Shown: piece by piece, positions 34,641 to 43,811 of the stretch
How the letters are laid out: each line of letters opens with the position of its first letter
How positions within the stretch are numbered: position 1 is the stretch's first letter
Assembly: GCF_020010925.1 (NCBI RefSeq)
Contig: NZ_JAGJBZ010000002.1
Coordinates: 3,886,224 to 3,950,223 of the forward strand
DNA from: Streptomyces griseiscabiei
GTDB taxonomy: Bacteria > Actinomycetota > Actinomycetes > Streptomycetales > Streptomycetaceae
Length of the DNA: 64,000 nt
Direction of reading: 5' to 3'
Program-made: the position numbers and the translations under genes
The notes under the pieces: generated by a model
What the model saw: the letters and a program-made list of their open reading frames with translations, nothing else
Told to the model about the DNA's origin: nothing
Database searches by the model: none

Positions 34641-34658
34641 TAGTCCCGCAGTAGTCCC
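34641..34658 (+). promoter_or_regulatory. Direct repeat TAGTCCC, candidate operator
   Basis: TAGTCCC occurs at 34641-34647 and 34652-34658, 11 bases apart (one helix turn), in the 228-base gap between the divergent regulator and the operon. The position suits an autoregulatory site. Confidence 0.35.
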
Positions 34659-34708
34659 TGTCGGTTCGTAGCTACGCTCAGAGCAGGCACGGTTGATTGG
34701 ATGGCGAC

Positions 34709-36037
34709 GTGGCCGAGAAGACGCATCCGCTGGCACGGGCTCGGATGGCGCGTGGGATGACAGCAGTTGATCTTGCCCGGGAGATCCGTGACGCTGCCGA
34801 ACGCCGCGGCCTGAGATCGGGCGTCGACAAGCAGCGTGTTTACAAATGGGAGACGCAGGGGGTCACCCCCGACGCCGACTCTCAGATCTATATCGCCGAG
34901 GTATTCGGGGTCCCTGCCGCAGCGGTGGATCCTCGCTCGTGGCCGAACTGGTTGCCGGGTGTCGGCGGCATGGTGGTCCCCCTCGGCCAAGCCAGTCCGG
35001 TACCGGCCCTCCGAGAGGCATTGCGAACGACCATGGAACGCTCTTCCCGCCGCACTTTCCTGACCGCGATCTCCGGTAGTTCTCTGGTCACGCTGGCCAG
35101 CACCTGGGCGTCGCCCGATTCCTGGGCTGTGACAAACGATCCGGAGCTCGGCACCAAAGCCGTCGGGGACGAGGTGGTGATCCTGCTCGAAGAGACCAGC
35201 GCCCGCCTGGCCACCCAAGCGACCGAGCAGCGCCAGCACACCGCGCCCTTGGTCGACGCCCTGCTCACCACGGTCACGGACATCATCGCAGGCAGCCGGT
35301 ACAGCCGGTCGGTCAAGCTGCGTCTCCACGTGCTCGCCGCGAGCCTGAGCCAGACCGTGGGCTGGCACCGGTTCGACTACGGGTTGCACGCTGAGGCGAG
35401 CCAGTACTGGATCGCAGGCCTGCACAGCGCCCACACCGGAGGCGACCGCGACATGGGCGCGGCTCTCCTCGGCGACCTCGCCTACCAGGCCTCGTGGCGC
35501 GACGACCCGCGCACGGCCGCCGGCATTCTCGAACGAGCCTTGTCCGGCACCCGTCACCCGGCTGCCCAGTCGCTTCTCCAACTCCGTCTCGCGCGTGCCC
35601 TGGCGGCACAGGGCGAGCGGCGCGCCACCCTGCGGGCTCTCACCGCAGCGGAGCACCTTCTTGACGCCTCGTCCCAAGAACCCGTGCCGGCCTGGTGCGT
35701 GTGGATGTCCAGCGCCGATCTGGCCGTCGACTCGGGGCAGGCCCTGCTCGACCTGGGCGACACGCGCCGTGCCCATCAACTCATTAGCGAGGGCCGGAAG
35801 CTGCTGCCGCCCAGCCGCGACAAGACGCGCGGCGTCTTCCGTGCCTACGAGGCCCGCAGCCACCTCAACCTGAGAGAGCCCGAACGCGCGGCCACGGCCG
35901 CGATGGAAGCACTTCAGGTCGCGCAGCGCATCGGAGCCCCGCGCTGCGTCGACCTTGTCCGTGATCTCATTCCGGCGTTCGAGGCCTATTCCCACGCTCA
36001 GGGGGTCGGCGAGCTTCTGGATCAAGTCGCTGCCTAA
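34709..36037 (+). CDS. XRE-type transcriptional regulator with TPR-like domain
   Basis: A 442-aa regulator. An N-terminal HTH covers about residues 5-70 (RARMARGMTAVDLAREI, then VYKWETQGVTPDADSQIYIAEVFGV). A twin-arginine-like RRTFLTAISG stretch follows near 115 and a helical-repeat C-terminal domain occupies the rest (AYQASWRDDPRTAAGIL and similar). This architecture is common in streptomycete regulators that sit beside the operon they control. GTG 34709 was chosen; a TTG 12 bases upstream is possible. It is divergent from the tRNA-synthetase-like operon and probably controls it. Confidence 0.85.
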   Translation: MAEKTHPLARARMARGMTAVDLAREIRDAAERRGLRSGVDKQRVYKWETQGVTPDADSQIYIAEVFGVPAAAVDPRSWPNWLPGVGGMVVPLGQASPVPALREALRTTMERSSRRTFLTAISGSSLVTLASTWASPDSWAVTNDPELGTKAVGDEVVILLEETSARLATQATEQRQHTAPLVDALLTTVTDIIAGSRYSRSVKLRLHVLAASLSQTVGWHRFDYGLHAEASQYWIAGLHSAHTGGDRDMGAALLGDLAYQASWRDDPRTAAGILERALSGTRHPAAQSLLQLRLARALAAQGERRATLRALTAAEHLLDASSQEPVPAWCVWMSSADLAVDSGQALLDLGDTRRAHQLISEGRKLLPPSRDKTRGVFRAYEARSHLNLREPERAATAAMEALQVAQRIGAPRCVDLVRDLIPAFEAYSHAQGVGELLDQVAA

Positions 36038-36249
36038 CGCCCGCGTGATCGGGCTCAAGGGTCCGGGTTGTGCGCGCGGCGGGGGCGCGGCCTGCCCCAA
36101 CTGGTGAGGGAGCGAGGGACATCTCAAGGGGTGTTCCTCGCGTTGCTGAAGCCGCAACACCAGCCCATCGTGCGCGGCCAGAGCGTCTTCGCCTTCCCCA
36201 CCCCGCATGCCCCGCTGATCCACAGGATCGTCCTTGGCGCCCATCTCGT

Positions 36250-37449
36250 TCAGGCCTGCTGCGGGTCGGCTCGAACGGCGGCCAGATGCACGTTGGCTGG
36301 CCCGGTGCCGCACGAAGCGCCGTCAATCCCGTAGACGCGGATCACGTTGATGCACATCACCGCGGCGCTGACCGTGTCGAGTGCGTCAGCGCCGAGTGCG
36401 ATGCGGCGCACCCCATCGATCTGCCAGCCGTACGGCAGCCTCGCGAGCCGCTCGCTGACGACTGCCCCGCTCCTTTCATCTCCTTCCCTGTCCGCCTTGG
36501 CCTTCCAGTCGTCTCCGGCGGGTGGTACGGGCAGGCCCTGGGAAACGTGGCGGGTGGCCCGCTCCACGGCTTCGTCGAGCGGCATCCGGTGCAGGTAGCG
36601 GTGTCCACGCTGTCCGCCCAGGACCAATACCCGCCATTCCGGCGGAAGGCGATCGAGTGCGTCCAGGAGGACTGCGGCGGCGTCGCCGTGGCGGAGCCGC
36701 CGTGGCGAGGAGGGATCCCACAACCGTGTCATCTCTACAACGCCATCCGTGAGTTCACTCGCAGTACGTGCGACGGATGCGGTCGCACGTACTGAGTTGG
36801 CGCGGGCCAGGAGCCCGTACATCGCGGCGCGATCGCACGCCGCCAGGCCTTTCCAGATCTGGCGAGCGCGCAGTTCGTCCCAGGTAAGGAGGGTGGCATC
36901 GTGGGCAGCAGACTGGACGGCAGCCATTGAGTGCTGGTCGACCGCGGCCAGGACAGCCAGCGCGGCGTTGATGCGCATGGCCCGGGCAGGGTTCTCCATC
37001 AGGGCGCCGTCACGGTGATACGAGCAGGGTCCCGGATGCGCGCTGAACAGGGAGCACGGTTGCCATTGACCCTCGCCGAGTCTGCTGCAGTCGTACAAGG
37101 CGAGGCAGAGAACCTCGTCCGTGGTGGTCCAGGTGGCCCACACCGCCCCGCCGTCTGGGCGAGCGAGAGGACGGATGAGGCCCGCGTGTTGCTCGGGGCC
37201 GTGCTCCGCCAACTCGCAACTGACGGAGCCGCGCGGCATCCCTGGAACTTCAGGCCGGGTGGCAAGCGAATGGGCGCTTAATTCTGCAGTGACGGCGATG
37301 CGTGTGCCGCAGGTACGCCAAGGTGGTGCTGACACAGGGGTGGCCTCTCGTTCACGGTGCCGCAGTAACACACGAAGGTTGTGGGTGCGGTAGACCACGA
37401 CCTTGATGCGGGGTCCCGTGACGAGGGCTTGGTCGAGCCGGAGCGGCAT
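36250..37449 (-). CDS. Hypothetical protein
   Basis: A 399-aa soluble protein with no recognised domain. Visible segments include VVVYRTHNLRVLLRHRE near the start, CSLFSAHPGPCSYHRDG in the middle (two Cys, two His) and ERLARLPYGWQIDGVRR near the end. The start ATG 37449 lies 30 bases after the stop of the frameshifted HExxH gene and lacks a good ribosome site, so a later start is possible. It is the last gene of the minus-strand block that begins at 43715 or 44822. Confidence 0.6.
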   Translation of the reverse strand: MPLRLDQALVTGPRIKVVVYRTHNLRVLLRHREREATPVSAPPWRTCGTRIAVTAELSAHSLATRPEVPGMPRGSVSCELAEHGPEQHAGLIRPLARPDGGAVWATWTTTDEVLCLALYDCSRLGEGQWQPCSLFSAHPGPCSYHRDGALMENPARAMRINAALAVLAAVDQHSMAAVQSAAHDATLLTWDELRARQIWKGLAACDRAAMYGLLARANSVRATASVARTASELTDGVVEMTRLWDPSSPRRLRHGDAAAVLLDALDRLPPEWRVLVLGGQRGHRYLHRMPLDEAVERATRHVSQGLPVPPAGDDWKAKADREGDERSGAVVSERLARLPYGWQIDGVRRIALGADALDTVSAAVMCINVIRVYGIDGASCGTGPANVHLAAVRADPQQA

Positions 37450-37478
37450 GTGCTCGTCGCCGGGGCCAGGAGCGGGGA

Positions 37479-38262
37479 TCAGGTGCCGGCGTATCCCCGT
37501 TCGAGGCGGTGGACCCAGGCCTCGGGATCGGCGCTCTCGTCGTCGGTGGGCAGGAAGACTGTGTCCTTCCAGACCCTGTTGACCAGGTCGGTTCCGCCTG
37601 TGGCGACGGCGTGGGTGATGAGCAGGGTTCCTTGTTCGTAGGCTGCGCGGCTGGGTCCGCCGAGGCGGCGGATGCCGGGTATCGTGTTGTGGAGGCGGTA
37701 GCGCCAGGATTTCGGGGATTGCCGGTGGTCGGCGGGTGTGCCGAAGAGGCGGGTGGTGACGTGGTGGTCGGCCCAGGCGGCGTGTCCTTCGAGGACGGTC
37801 GGGACGCTGCGCGTCGGCCTGCAGGTGGTGGACGAGTTCGTGGGCGATGACCTGGTGGAGGGCCGGTTCGTCGGCCAGTGGTCCGCCGTGGTGGAGGGCC
37901 CGGGGGGTGATGATCGTCTCGTGTCGGCCGTCGGCGGCCTGGAAGGTGCTGGCGAGAACCAGGGGCCAGGTCAGGACGGGGATGACTCCCGTGATCTTGA
38001 GCCCGCCGCGGACGGCGTCGATCTCCTGGGTGGTCAGGTCCAGGTCGGCGATGTCGCGGGCCAGGGTGCGGTGCTGGTTGTTGCGGATCTCCTCCCGCCA
38101 CGCGGTGGGCTTCAGCAGGCGGAAGCGGGCCTTGTGCGGGAGGGGGAGGCCGGTGGTCTCCTTCACCATGGGTGCGACCCGGTGGAGTATCCCGTCGATC
38201 TGCACGGCCAGGGCGGGATGGCGTCGGGTTTCGTCGAGCACGGTGAAGCGGGTCTCGGTCAC
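37479..38262 (-). pseudogene. Frameshifted HExxH-type metalloprotein gene
   Basis: Paralogue of the gene at 39289-40215. GTG 38262 opens TETRFTVLDETRRHPALAVQ, and the frame continues through TPRALHHGG to the zinc motif HELVHHLQ. After about 37820 the reading frame must shift to continue as VLEGHAAWADHHVTTRLFG and on to a stop at 37479. Compared with the paralogue, about 18 residues between the two blocks are missing, so a small out-of-frame deletion is the likely lesion. A sequencing error cannot be excluded. Confidence 0.75.
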
Positions 38263-38317
38263 TGATGTCCCTGTTCGAGAAGGATGGGGGTGGTCGGTCT
38301 GCTGGGTTTCGGTGGGC

Positions 38318-38359
38318 CTTCGTCCCCCGGGCCGCCGTCCGGTCCCGGGGAACGAAGGG
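38318..38359 (-). terminator. Hairpin between regulator and HExxH pseudogene
   Basis: CCTTCGTCCCCCGGG (38318-38332) pairs with CCCGGGGAACGAAGG (38345-38359) at 14 of 15 positions with a 12-base loop. It lies 56 bases upstream of the pseudogene start and downstream of the three-HTH regulator, so it may terminate the regulator's transcript. Confidence 0.6.
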
Positions 38360-38474
38360 GTTCTTGCTGTGCCCCGTCGCCGGGCTGGGGGAGGCGGTGT
38401 GCTCGGCGACGGGGCCCGGGGGCCCGTGCACGGCAGTGGAGTGTGAGGGGCTGCCGTGCACGGGGGTCGGGGCG

Positions 38475-39302
38475 TCACGCGGTGGCGAACTTGTGTCCGG
38501 GCTGGGCTGCGGCCGTGCCCGACACTGGTGGCGAAGGCTGACGGGGAATCCGTGCAGGGGGTGCGGGTCCTGATTCCGTGACGACGTAGCCCCCTTCGTT
38601 CCCGCGCCGTGAACGGAGCCGTCCCTGGGTCACGAGGGAGGCGAGGGCGTGATGGATCGTGCGGGAGGCGACACCGGCGAACTGTGGTGCGAGGGAGCCG
38701 GCGGTGATCCGGGTGCCTGGAGGGTAGGTGTGGTCGTCGATCCGTGCGAGGACGGTGTCCTGGACGTGCCGCCAGGAGCTGGTGCGGCCGGGGATGGTCG
38801 CGCGGGTTACTGGGCCGTGCTCTGGGCCGGGGGTGCGGTTCGGCGTGGGGTGTGGTGCCCCGGGGCCGGCGGCGAAGGTGCCGCTGCCGGTCACCGTGAT
38901 GAGGAGTCCTTCGTCGAGGAGCGGCTTGCGGGCGAGGTCGAGGGTGCGGATGCACACGCCGAACTCGGCGGCCTGCGTCTCCTTGACGGGCAGTTGTGCG
39001 CCTGCGGGGTAGGTGCCGTCCGCCAGCCGGGCCCTGAGTGTCGCCGTGATGGCCGGTGCGGCTTCGACGGCCCTGGCCGGAACTGGTGCGTTGTGGCGGG
39101 CGACGAAGGTTCCCCCGCGGCCCCGGGAATACAGCGTTCCCTGACGCAGGAGGGGTCTGAGGGCGTTGCGGACCGTTTGTGTGGTCACCTGGAACTCGTC
39201 GGCCAGTTCGCTGCCGGTGGGCAGCGGTTGCCCGATGCGGTACTCGCCCGCCGCGATGCGTGCCAGGACGGCCTCTTTGATGGTGTCCTTAGGCCTGGGC
39301 AC
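38475..39302 (-). CDS. Regulator made of three GntR-like winged-helix domains
   Basis: A 275-aa protein holding three consecutive GntR-type winged helices and no ligand-binding domain. Domain 1 is about residues 6-70 (IGQPLPTGSELADEFQVTTQ), domain 2 about 85-150 (AGAQLPVKETQAAEFGVCIR) and domain 3 about 175-245 (PGTRITAGSLAPQFAGVASR). GTG 39302 lies inside the end of the HExxH gene (14-base overlap). Ordinary GntR proteins have one such domain plus an effector domain. Three in tandem suggest binding to an extended or repeated operator. Confidence 0.82.
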   Translation of the reverse strand: MPRPKDTIKEAVLARIAAGEYRIGQPLPTGSELADEFQVTTQTVRNALRPLLRQGTLYSRGRGGTFVARHNAPVPARAVEAAPAITATLRARLADGTYPAGAQLPVKETQAAEFGVCIRTLDLARKPLLDEGLLITVTGSGTFAAGPGAPHPTPNRTPGPEHGPVTRATIPGRTSSWRHVQDTVLARIDDHTYPPGTRITAGSLAPQFAGVASRTIHHALASLVTQGRLRSRRGNEGGYVVTESGPAPPARIPRQPSPPVSGTAAAQPGHKFATA

Positions 39303-40215
39303 GGCTGAACCACCTCTCGGGAGCGGTGAGTTCCCCGGCCAGCGGGACGAGGTCGGGGGTGTGCCAGATCCTGTTGAAGGTGTCCACGCCGAGGGCTTCG
39401 ACGGCTGCTTCCACGAAGCGGATGCCGTCGCGGTGCAGTGCCTGGCCGATGTCCTCCAACCCGCCGTTCCCGACCACCAGGGCCGGTGCCGGTGCCGGTG
39501 CCGGTGCCGGTGTCTCGGTCTCGGTCTCGGCCAAGCTTTGGGCGCCGTCGACCGCCCAGCGAGCGAGCCGGCGGATGAGGGCGTCCTGTCGGCGGTAGCG
39601 GAAGGACCGGCGCAGCGGGCCGTCCGCGGTGGGGGCCTGGTCACGCAGCCGGTGTGCGGTCTGCTGGGCGGCCCACTCGGCGTGGCCCTCCATCAGCTGC
39701 ACCACGGCCCGTTCGGGGGTGTCGAGATCCCGGGGCAGGAACGGGATCGGTACGACCGTGCCGCGGCTGGTGGCCATCTGCACCTGGTGGACGCTCTCGT
39801 GCACGACCATCCGGTAGAGCGCGCCGGGGTGGTGGCGCAGTCCGGTGTGGTGCAGTGCGCGGGGCGCGATCAGGGTCTGCGGCTCGCCCGCCGGGTCGGT
39901 CACCGTGCGGGCGTTGCACATGATCCAGGAGACCGCCATCGACGCCCGGTACATGTGCTGAAGCTGCCGTGCTTCGGCCTTCTCCGGCTCGCTGGGCACC
40001 GACCGGGCGAAACTCCCGCTCACCTTGCGCTCGATGTAGGCGCTCGTCTCGGTGCGCCAGACCCGAGGGGACACCAGCCGGATGCGGATCACCTCCGGCG
40101 GGTTCATCCGCGTGATGGCCTTAACGGTGGGAAGGGCGGTGTGCAGGATCGTGCTGATCTCGTCGGCGAGCCGGGGTGCACGACCGGTCTCGTCCAGTAC
40201 TTCGATGGTGCTCAC
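39289..40215 (-). CDS. HExxH-type zinc metalloprotein
   Basis: A 308-aa protein with HESVHQVQ (HExxH), probably the zinc site of a metallopeptidase, and a downstream Glu in LMEGHAEWAAQQTAHRL suited to be a third ligand. No signal peptide is visible. A hexanucleotide repeat encodes an ETETET-PAPAPAPAP tract near residue 235. The start GTG 40215 overlaps the stop of the two-HTH regulator by 4 bases. The family appears in streptomycetes paired with regulators; whether it cleaves the regulator or another protein is unknown. Confidence 0.75.
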   Translation of the reverse strand: MSTIEVLDETGRAPRLADEISTILHTALPTVKAITRMNPPEVIRIRLVSPRVWRTETSAYIERKVSGSFARSVPSEPEKAEARQLQHMYRASMAVSWIMCNARTVTDPAGEPQTLIAPRALHHTGLRHHPGALYRMVVHESVHQVQMATSRGTVVPIPFLPRDLDTPERAVVQLMEGHAEWAAQQTAHRLRDQAPTADGPLRRSFRYRRQDALIRRLARWAVDGAQSLAETETETPAPAPAPAPALVVGNGGLEDIGQALHRDGIRFVEAAVEALGVDTFNRIWHTPDLVPLAGELTAPERWFSRAQA

Positions 40216-40784
40216 GCGGGTATCTCCGACATGCCGGGGCGGGTGGTGTTGGGTGCGAGGACCGGGCCTGGTGCTGTCTGCTCGGTTCGGGGGGTGCGGG
40301 CGACGACAGCGCCGCGTCGGCGGCCGTTGACGTCGGTGCTGACCAGGCCTTCGGCCTTCAAGGGCTGCAGGGCCGAGCTGATCACGGAGCCTGAGACGCC
40401 GAACTCCGCGGCCAGCCGGTCCTGGGTGGGCAGTCGCCGGCCGACGCGGTAGGTGCCGTCCGCGATACGGGCCCGCAGAGTGCGCATGATGTGCTGCACG
40501 AGGGTTCCCTGAGGCGGATTCCAGCTCCGCCCCGCAATCCTGGGCCGCGTCCCGAGACGGATACGGGTCTCCACCAGGCCCTCGTCGGTCAGCCGCTGCA
40601 TGGCCCGGCTGATGACCTTCAGCGGCACGTCGAAGCGATGTGCCAGGTCCTTGCGCTGGAGAATCTGGTCGGGGCCCCACACCCCGCTGCTGATCTCGCC
40701 GCGCAGAATGTCGGCGTACCTGACACTCGGGTCGTTGTCTGCCGTGGTCTTGACCGTGAGGGAAGACGCGATGGTGTCAGACAC
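40212..40784 (-). CDS. Regulator with two GntR-like winged-helix domains
   Basis: A 190-aa protein with two winged helices: the first about residues 20-80 (VWGPDQILQRKDLAHRFDVP), the second about 95-160 (RVGRRLPTQDRLAAEFGVSG). No effector domain is seen. GTG 40784 overlaps the glutamine-synthetase-like stop by 8 bases, and the stop overlaps the HExxH gene by 4. It probably regulates this operon. It resembles the three-domain regulator downstream and may be its duplicate. Confidence 0.82.
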   Translation of the reverse strand: MSDTIASSLTVKTTADNDPSVRYADILRGEISSGVWGPDQILQRKDLAHRFDVPLKVISRAMQRLTDEGLVETRIRLGTRPRIAGRSWNPPQGTLVQHIMRTLRARIADGTYRVGRRLPTQDRLAAEFGVSGSVISSALQPLKAEGLVSTDVNGRRRGAVVARTPRTEQTAPGPVLAPNTTRPGMSEIPA

Positions 40785-42201
40785 GGTCGAACCCCCGCAG
40801 GCGCTCGATGTCGGTGACGTGCCGCAGGTGGTGGTCGATCTCGTGGTGGGCGGCACGGGCGTAGTGGCGCACCACATGCTTGCCGAGAGCGTGTTCGGCG
40901 AAGGTGCTGCTGTCGAAGCTCATCAGGGCGTCGACGAGATCACGCGGCACAGGCCGTGCGGCGGTGTCCTCGTAGCCGTCGCCCGTGCACGGGTCGGGCA
41001 GGTCGGGGTGGGTGCTGAGGCCGTGGTGGGTCGCCGCGCACACGGCGGCCAGGGCGAGGTAGGGGTTGGCGTCGGCGCCCGGCAGCCGAACCTCCACGTG
41101 CCGGCCGGTGCCGTGGCCGGTGATCCGGAAAGCGGCCGTACGGTTGTCGCTGCCCCAGCCGAAGCGGGTGGGCGCGAACGAGTGCGGCGCGAACCGCTTG
41201 TAGGAGTTCGGGTACGGCGCGCACAGCGGCATCAGGTCCGGCATCCCGTCGACCAGACCGGACAGCGCCCGCGTCAGATGGTCGGGCTGGTCCTGCCCGG
41301 ACCCGGGAGCGAAGAGACTGTGCTTGCCTTCCCACAGGGAGATGTGCAGGTGCAGTCCGCTGCCGACCCCGGTGTGCGGGGCGGCCATCCACGTCGCCGT
41401 CAGCCCCCGCCGCGCCGCGAGGACCCGGGTCGCGTGCCGGTAGACGGTGTAGGCGTCGCAGGCCGCCATCGCCTCCCCGTAGCGGAAGGCGATCTCGATC
41501 TGCCCTGGCGCGCCCTCGGTCTTCACCGATTCCGCCGGTGTTCCCGCGTCCCGCAGGATTTCCTCCAGGTGCCGGAGGAAGTCGGTGAGGGCCGGCGGGT
41601 GGTCCAGGGCGTAGTCCAGGTTGTGGGGCGAGAGCGGCCGTAGGCCCCCGAAGCCGTTGCGGAGCAGCTGCTGCGGGTCGTCCTCGTAGAGGAGGAACTC
41701 GCTCTCCAGACCCGTTTTCACGTCCACCCCGAGAGCCTTCAGGCGGGCGAGCTGGGCGCGCAGCATCTGGCGCGGCGCGACGTCCACGAACGCACCATCG
41801 GAGTGGACGGGGTCGCCGTGGACAAGGACGGTGCCCGGCTCGTGCGGCAGGCGCCGGAGCGTGTGCAGGTCGGGCCGCATACGCAGGTCGCCGTAGCCGC
41901 TCTCCCAGCCGGTGAGGTCGAAGCCGTCCACCGGGTCCATGCCGGTGTCGGTGGCCAGGATGTAGGCGCACATCTCCACCCCGGACACCAGCCGCTCCAG
42001 GAAGAACCGGGCGTCGAACCGTTTCCCCTTCAGCCGACCCGCCATGTCCGGGACCGCCACCAGCACCGTGGTGACCTCACCCCGGCCGACCGCCTCCCGT
42101 AAGGCGTCGACGACCCGCACCAGTCCATCGTGCTCCGGAAGGCTGGCCTCGGGAGGGCTGGACTCGGGGAGGGTGGATTGGGGAGGGTTCTGGCTGGTCA
42201 T
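40777..42201 (-). CDS. Glutamine synthetase paralogue, glutamate-amine ligase type
   Basis: Member of the GlnA family, 474 aa. The catalytic elements are GLESEFLLYED (first metal-site Glu), EGAPGQIEIAFRYGEA, SGLHLHISLWEGK and the C-terminal RVEVRLPGADANPYLA-like stretch (here HVEVRLPG). Like GlnA3/GlnA4-type enzymes it lacks the adenylylation Tyr context of classical GlnA, and probably joins glutamate to an amine such as a polyamine or ethanolamine. It is coupled to the permease by TGATG and to the regulator by an 8-base overlap, suggesting uptake and gamma-glutamylation of the same amine. Confidence 0.88.
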   Translation of the reverse strand: MTSQNPPQSTLPESSPPEASLPEHDGLVRVVDALREAVGRGEVTTVLVAVPDMAGRLKGKRFDARFFLERLVSGVEMCAYILATDTGMDPVDGFDLTGWESGYGDLRMRPDLHTLRRLPHEPGTVLVHGDPVHSDGAFVDVAPRQMLRAQLARLKALGVDVKTGLESEFLLYEDDPQQLLRNGFGGLRPLSPHNLDYALDHPPALTDFLRHLEEILRDAGTPAESVKTEGAPGQIEIAFRYGEAMAACDAYTVYRHATRVLAARRGLTATWMAAPHTGVGSGLHLHISLWEGKHSLFAPGSGQDQPDHLTRALSGLVDGMPDLMPLCAPYPNSYKRFAPHSFAPTRFGWGSDNRTAAFRITGHGTGRHVEVRLPGADANPYLALAAVCAATHHGLSTHPDLPDPCTGDGYEDTAARPVPRDLVDALMSFDSSTFAEHALGKHVVRHYARAAHHEIDHHLRHVTDIERLRGFDRV

Positions 42202-43715
42202 CAGAGCACCTCCTCGGCGATGGCGGCCTGCTGGGCGGCGCTGCCCAGCGGGGGCACGTTGTAGGTGCGCCGGCCCCGGGTGACCCACAGCAGCCACGCG
42301 ATCAGCAGCCCCACCAGCAGGGTGATACCGGCGTAGTTGAACGACTGCACGGTGACCGGCGCGCTCTGCGGCAGGCACAGGACGACGGTGATGACGGCCG
42401 CGTAGACGACGGCAATCCAGCCGACCGGCTTGCGCCAGCGGCCCAGCGACCACGCCCCGGGCCTGACCCGGTCGCCCGCGCGCAGGGAGAGGTAGACGGG
42501 GATGCCGTAGGCGGGGATCATCCCGACCGCGTTGATCGCGGTGATCGCCCCGTAGGCGGCCGGAGACCACAACGCGGGCAGCGCCAGCACGAACGGCACG
42601 CCGACCGCCAGCCACACTGCGGGCACTGGGGTACGGGTACGGCTGCTGACCCGCTTCCACAATCCCGAGCCCGGCAGCGCCTTGTCCCGGGAGAACGCGT
42701 AGATCATCCGGGACGCCGCGGCGGTCTCGGCGTTGCCGCAGAACAGCATGGCCACGATCACCACCAGCAGCAGGGCCTTCGCCCCGCCGGCGCCGAGGAC
42801 ATCGAGGAAGATCTGAGCCGGTGGCACCCCGGTGGTCGAGTTCTGGGTGGCCTCGTAATCCTGGACTGACCACAGCAGGCCGGCCAGCAGCACGAACCCC
42901 GCGGCCCAGGAGAACAGGATCGCGTGGACGATGCCGCGCGGCGCGGATATCTGCGCCTGCCGGGTCTCCTCCGACAGGTGGGTGCTGGCGTCGTAGCCGC
43001 AGAAGGTGTAGCCCGCCAGGAGGCCGCCGATCAGGCACACATACAGACCGCTGGTGAAACCGGTGTCGTTGTGGAACTGGGTGAACACGAACGCGGCCGG
43101 CCGGTGTTCGGCCGGAGCGAGCGCGAGCGCGCCCACGATGACCGTGACCCCGCCCAGCTGCCACCACACGGAAATTCGGTTGAGCAGGTCCACCAGCCGG
43201 ATCCCGCCCAGGTTGAGCAGACCGTGCACCAGCAGGATGCACCCGAAAACAGTCATGGTCGTGCCAGGGGTCGGCTCGATGCCCCACTGGAGGTTGGCGA
43301 ACGCGCCGATGAACGTCGCAGCCCCGTAGTCGATCCCGGCGATCGCGCCCCACAGCCCCAGCAGGTTGAGCCAGCCCACACCGAAGGCCCAGCGTGGTCC
43401 GCCCAGGTGGTGGGCCATGAAGTACAGGCCGCCGGAGGTGGGGTAGCGGCTGGTGACGTCGGCCAGGGACAGGCCCAGCAGCAGCGTGAAGAACCCGATG
43501 ATCACCCAGCCCCACACCATCACCGCAGGACCGCCGTGGCCCAGCCCGTAGCCGAACAGCGACATACAGCCGGCCAGCACACAGATCACCGCCGCGGAGA
43601 TCGCGACATTCCCGAACGGACTCATACGCCGCGACAGCTCGTTGCTGTAGCCGAGCTGGCGCAGGAAGGCGTCGTCGTCCAGCCGCTGCCGCTTGGACGC
43701 TCGTCTCGAAGACAC
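42201..43715 (-). CDS. APC-family amino acid/amine permease
   Basis: A 504-aa membrane transporter with about twelve hydrophobic segments. The N-terminal ELSRRMSPFGNVAISAAVI is typical of the amino acid/choline transporter group, and the first unwound helix has FGYGLGHGGP. GTG 43715 follows AGAGGA. It probably imports the amine or amino acid used by the GlnA paralogue immediately downstream. Confidence 0.9.
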   Translation of the reverse strand: MSSRRASKRQRLDDDAFLRQLGYSNELSRRMSPFGNVAISAAVICVLAGCMSLFGYGLGHGGPAVMVWGWVIIGFFTLLLGLSLADVTSRYPTSGGLYFMAHHLGGPRWAFGVGWLNLLGLWGAIAGIDYGAATFIGAFANLQWGIEPTPGTTMTVFGCILLVHGLLNLGGIRLVDLLNRISVWWQLGGVTVIVGALALAPAEHRPAAFVFTQFHNDTGFTSGLYVCLIGGLLAGYTFCGYDASTHLSEETRQAQISAPRGIVHAILFSWAAGFVLLAGLLWSVQDYEATQNSTTGVPPAQIFLDVLGAGGAKALLLVVIVAMLFCGNAETAAASRMIYAFSRDKALPGSGLWKRVSSRTRTPVPAVWLAVGVPFVLALPALWSPAAYGAITAINAVGMIPAYGIPVYLSLRAGDRVRPGAWSLGRWRKPVGWIAVVYAAVITVVLCLPQSAPVTVQSFNYAGITLLVGLLIAWLLWVTRGRRTYNVPPLGSAAQQAAIAEEVL

Positions 43716-43811
43716 CGAAAGAAATCCTCTGATCGAAAAAGGGAGTTAAGGGATGAAGGGAAAGCCGACCCGCGAAGGAGCCGTCCCGGGCGGGTGGTGC
43801 GCGGCTGTGGC

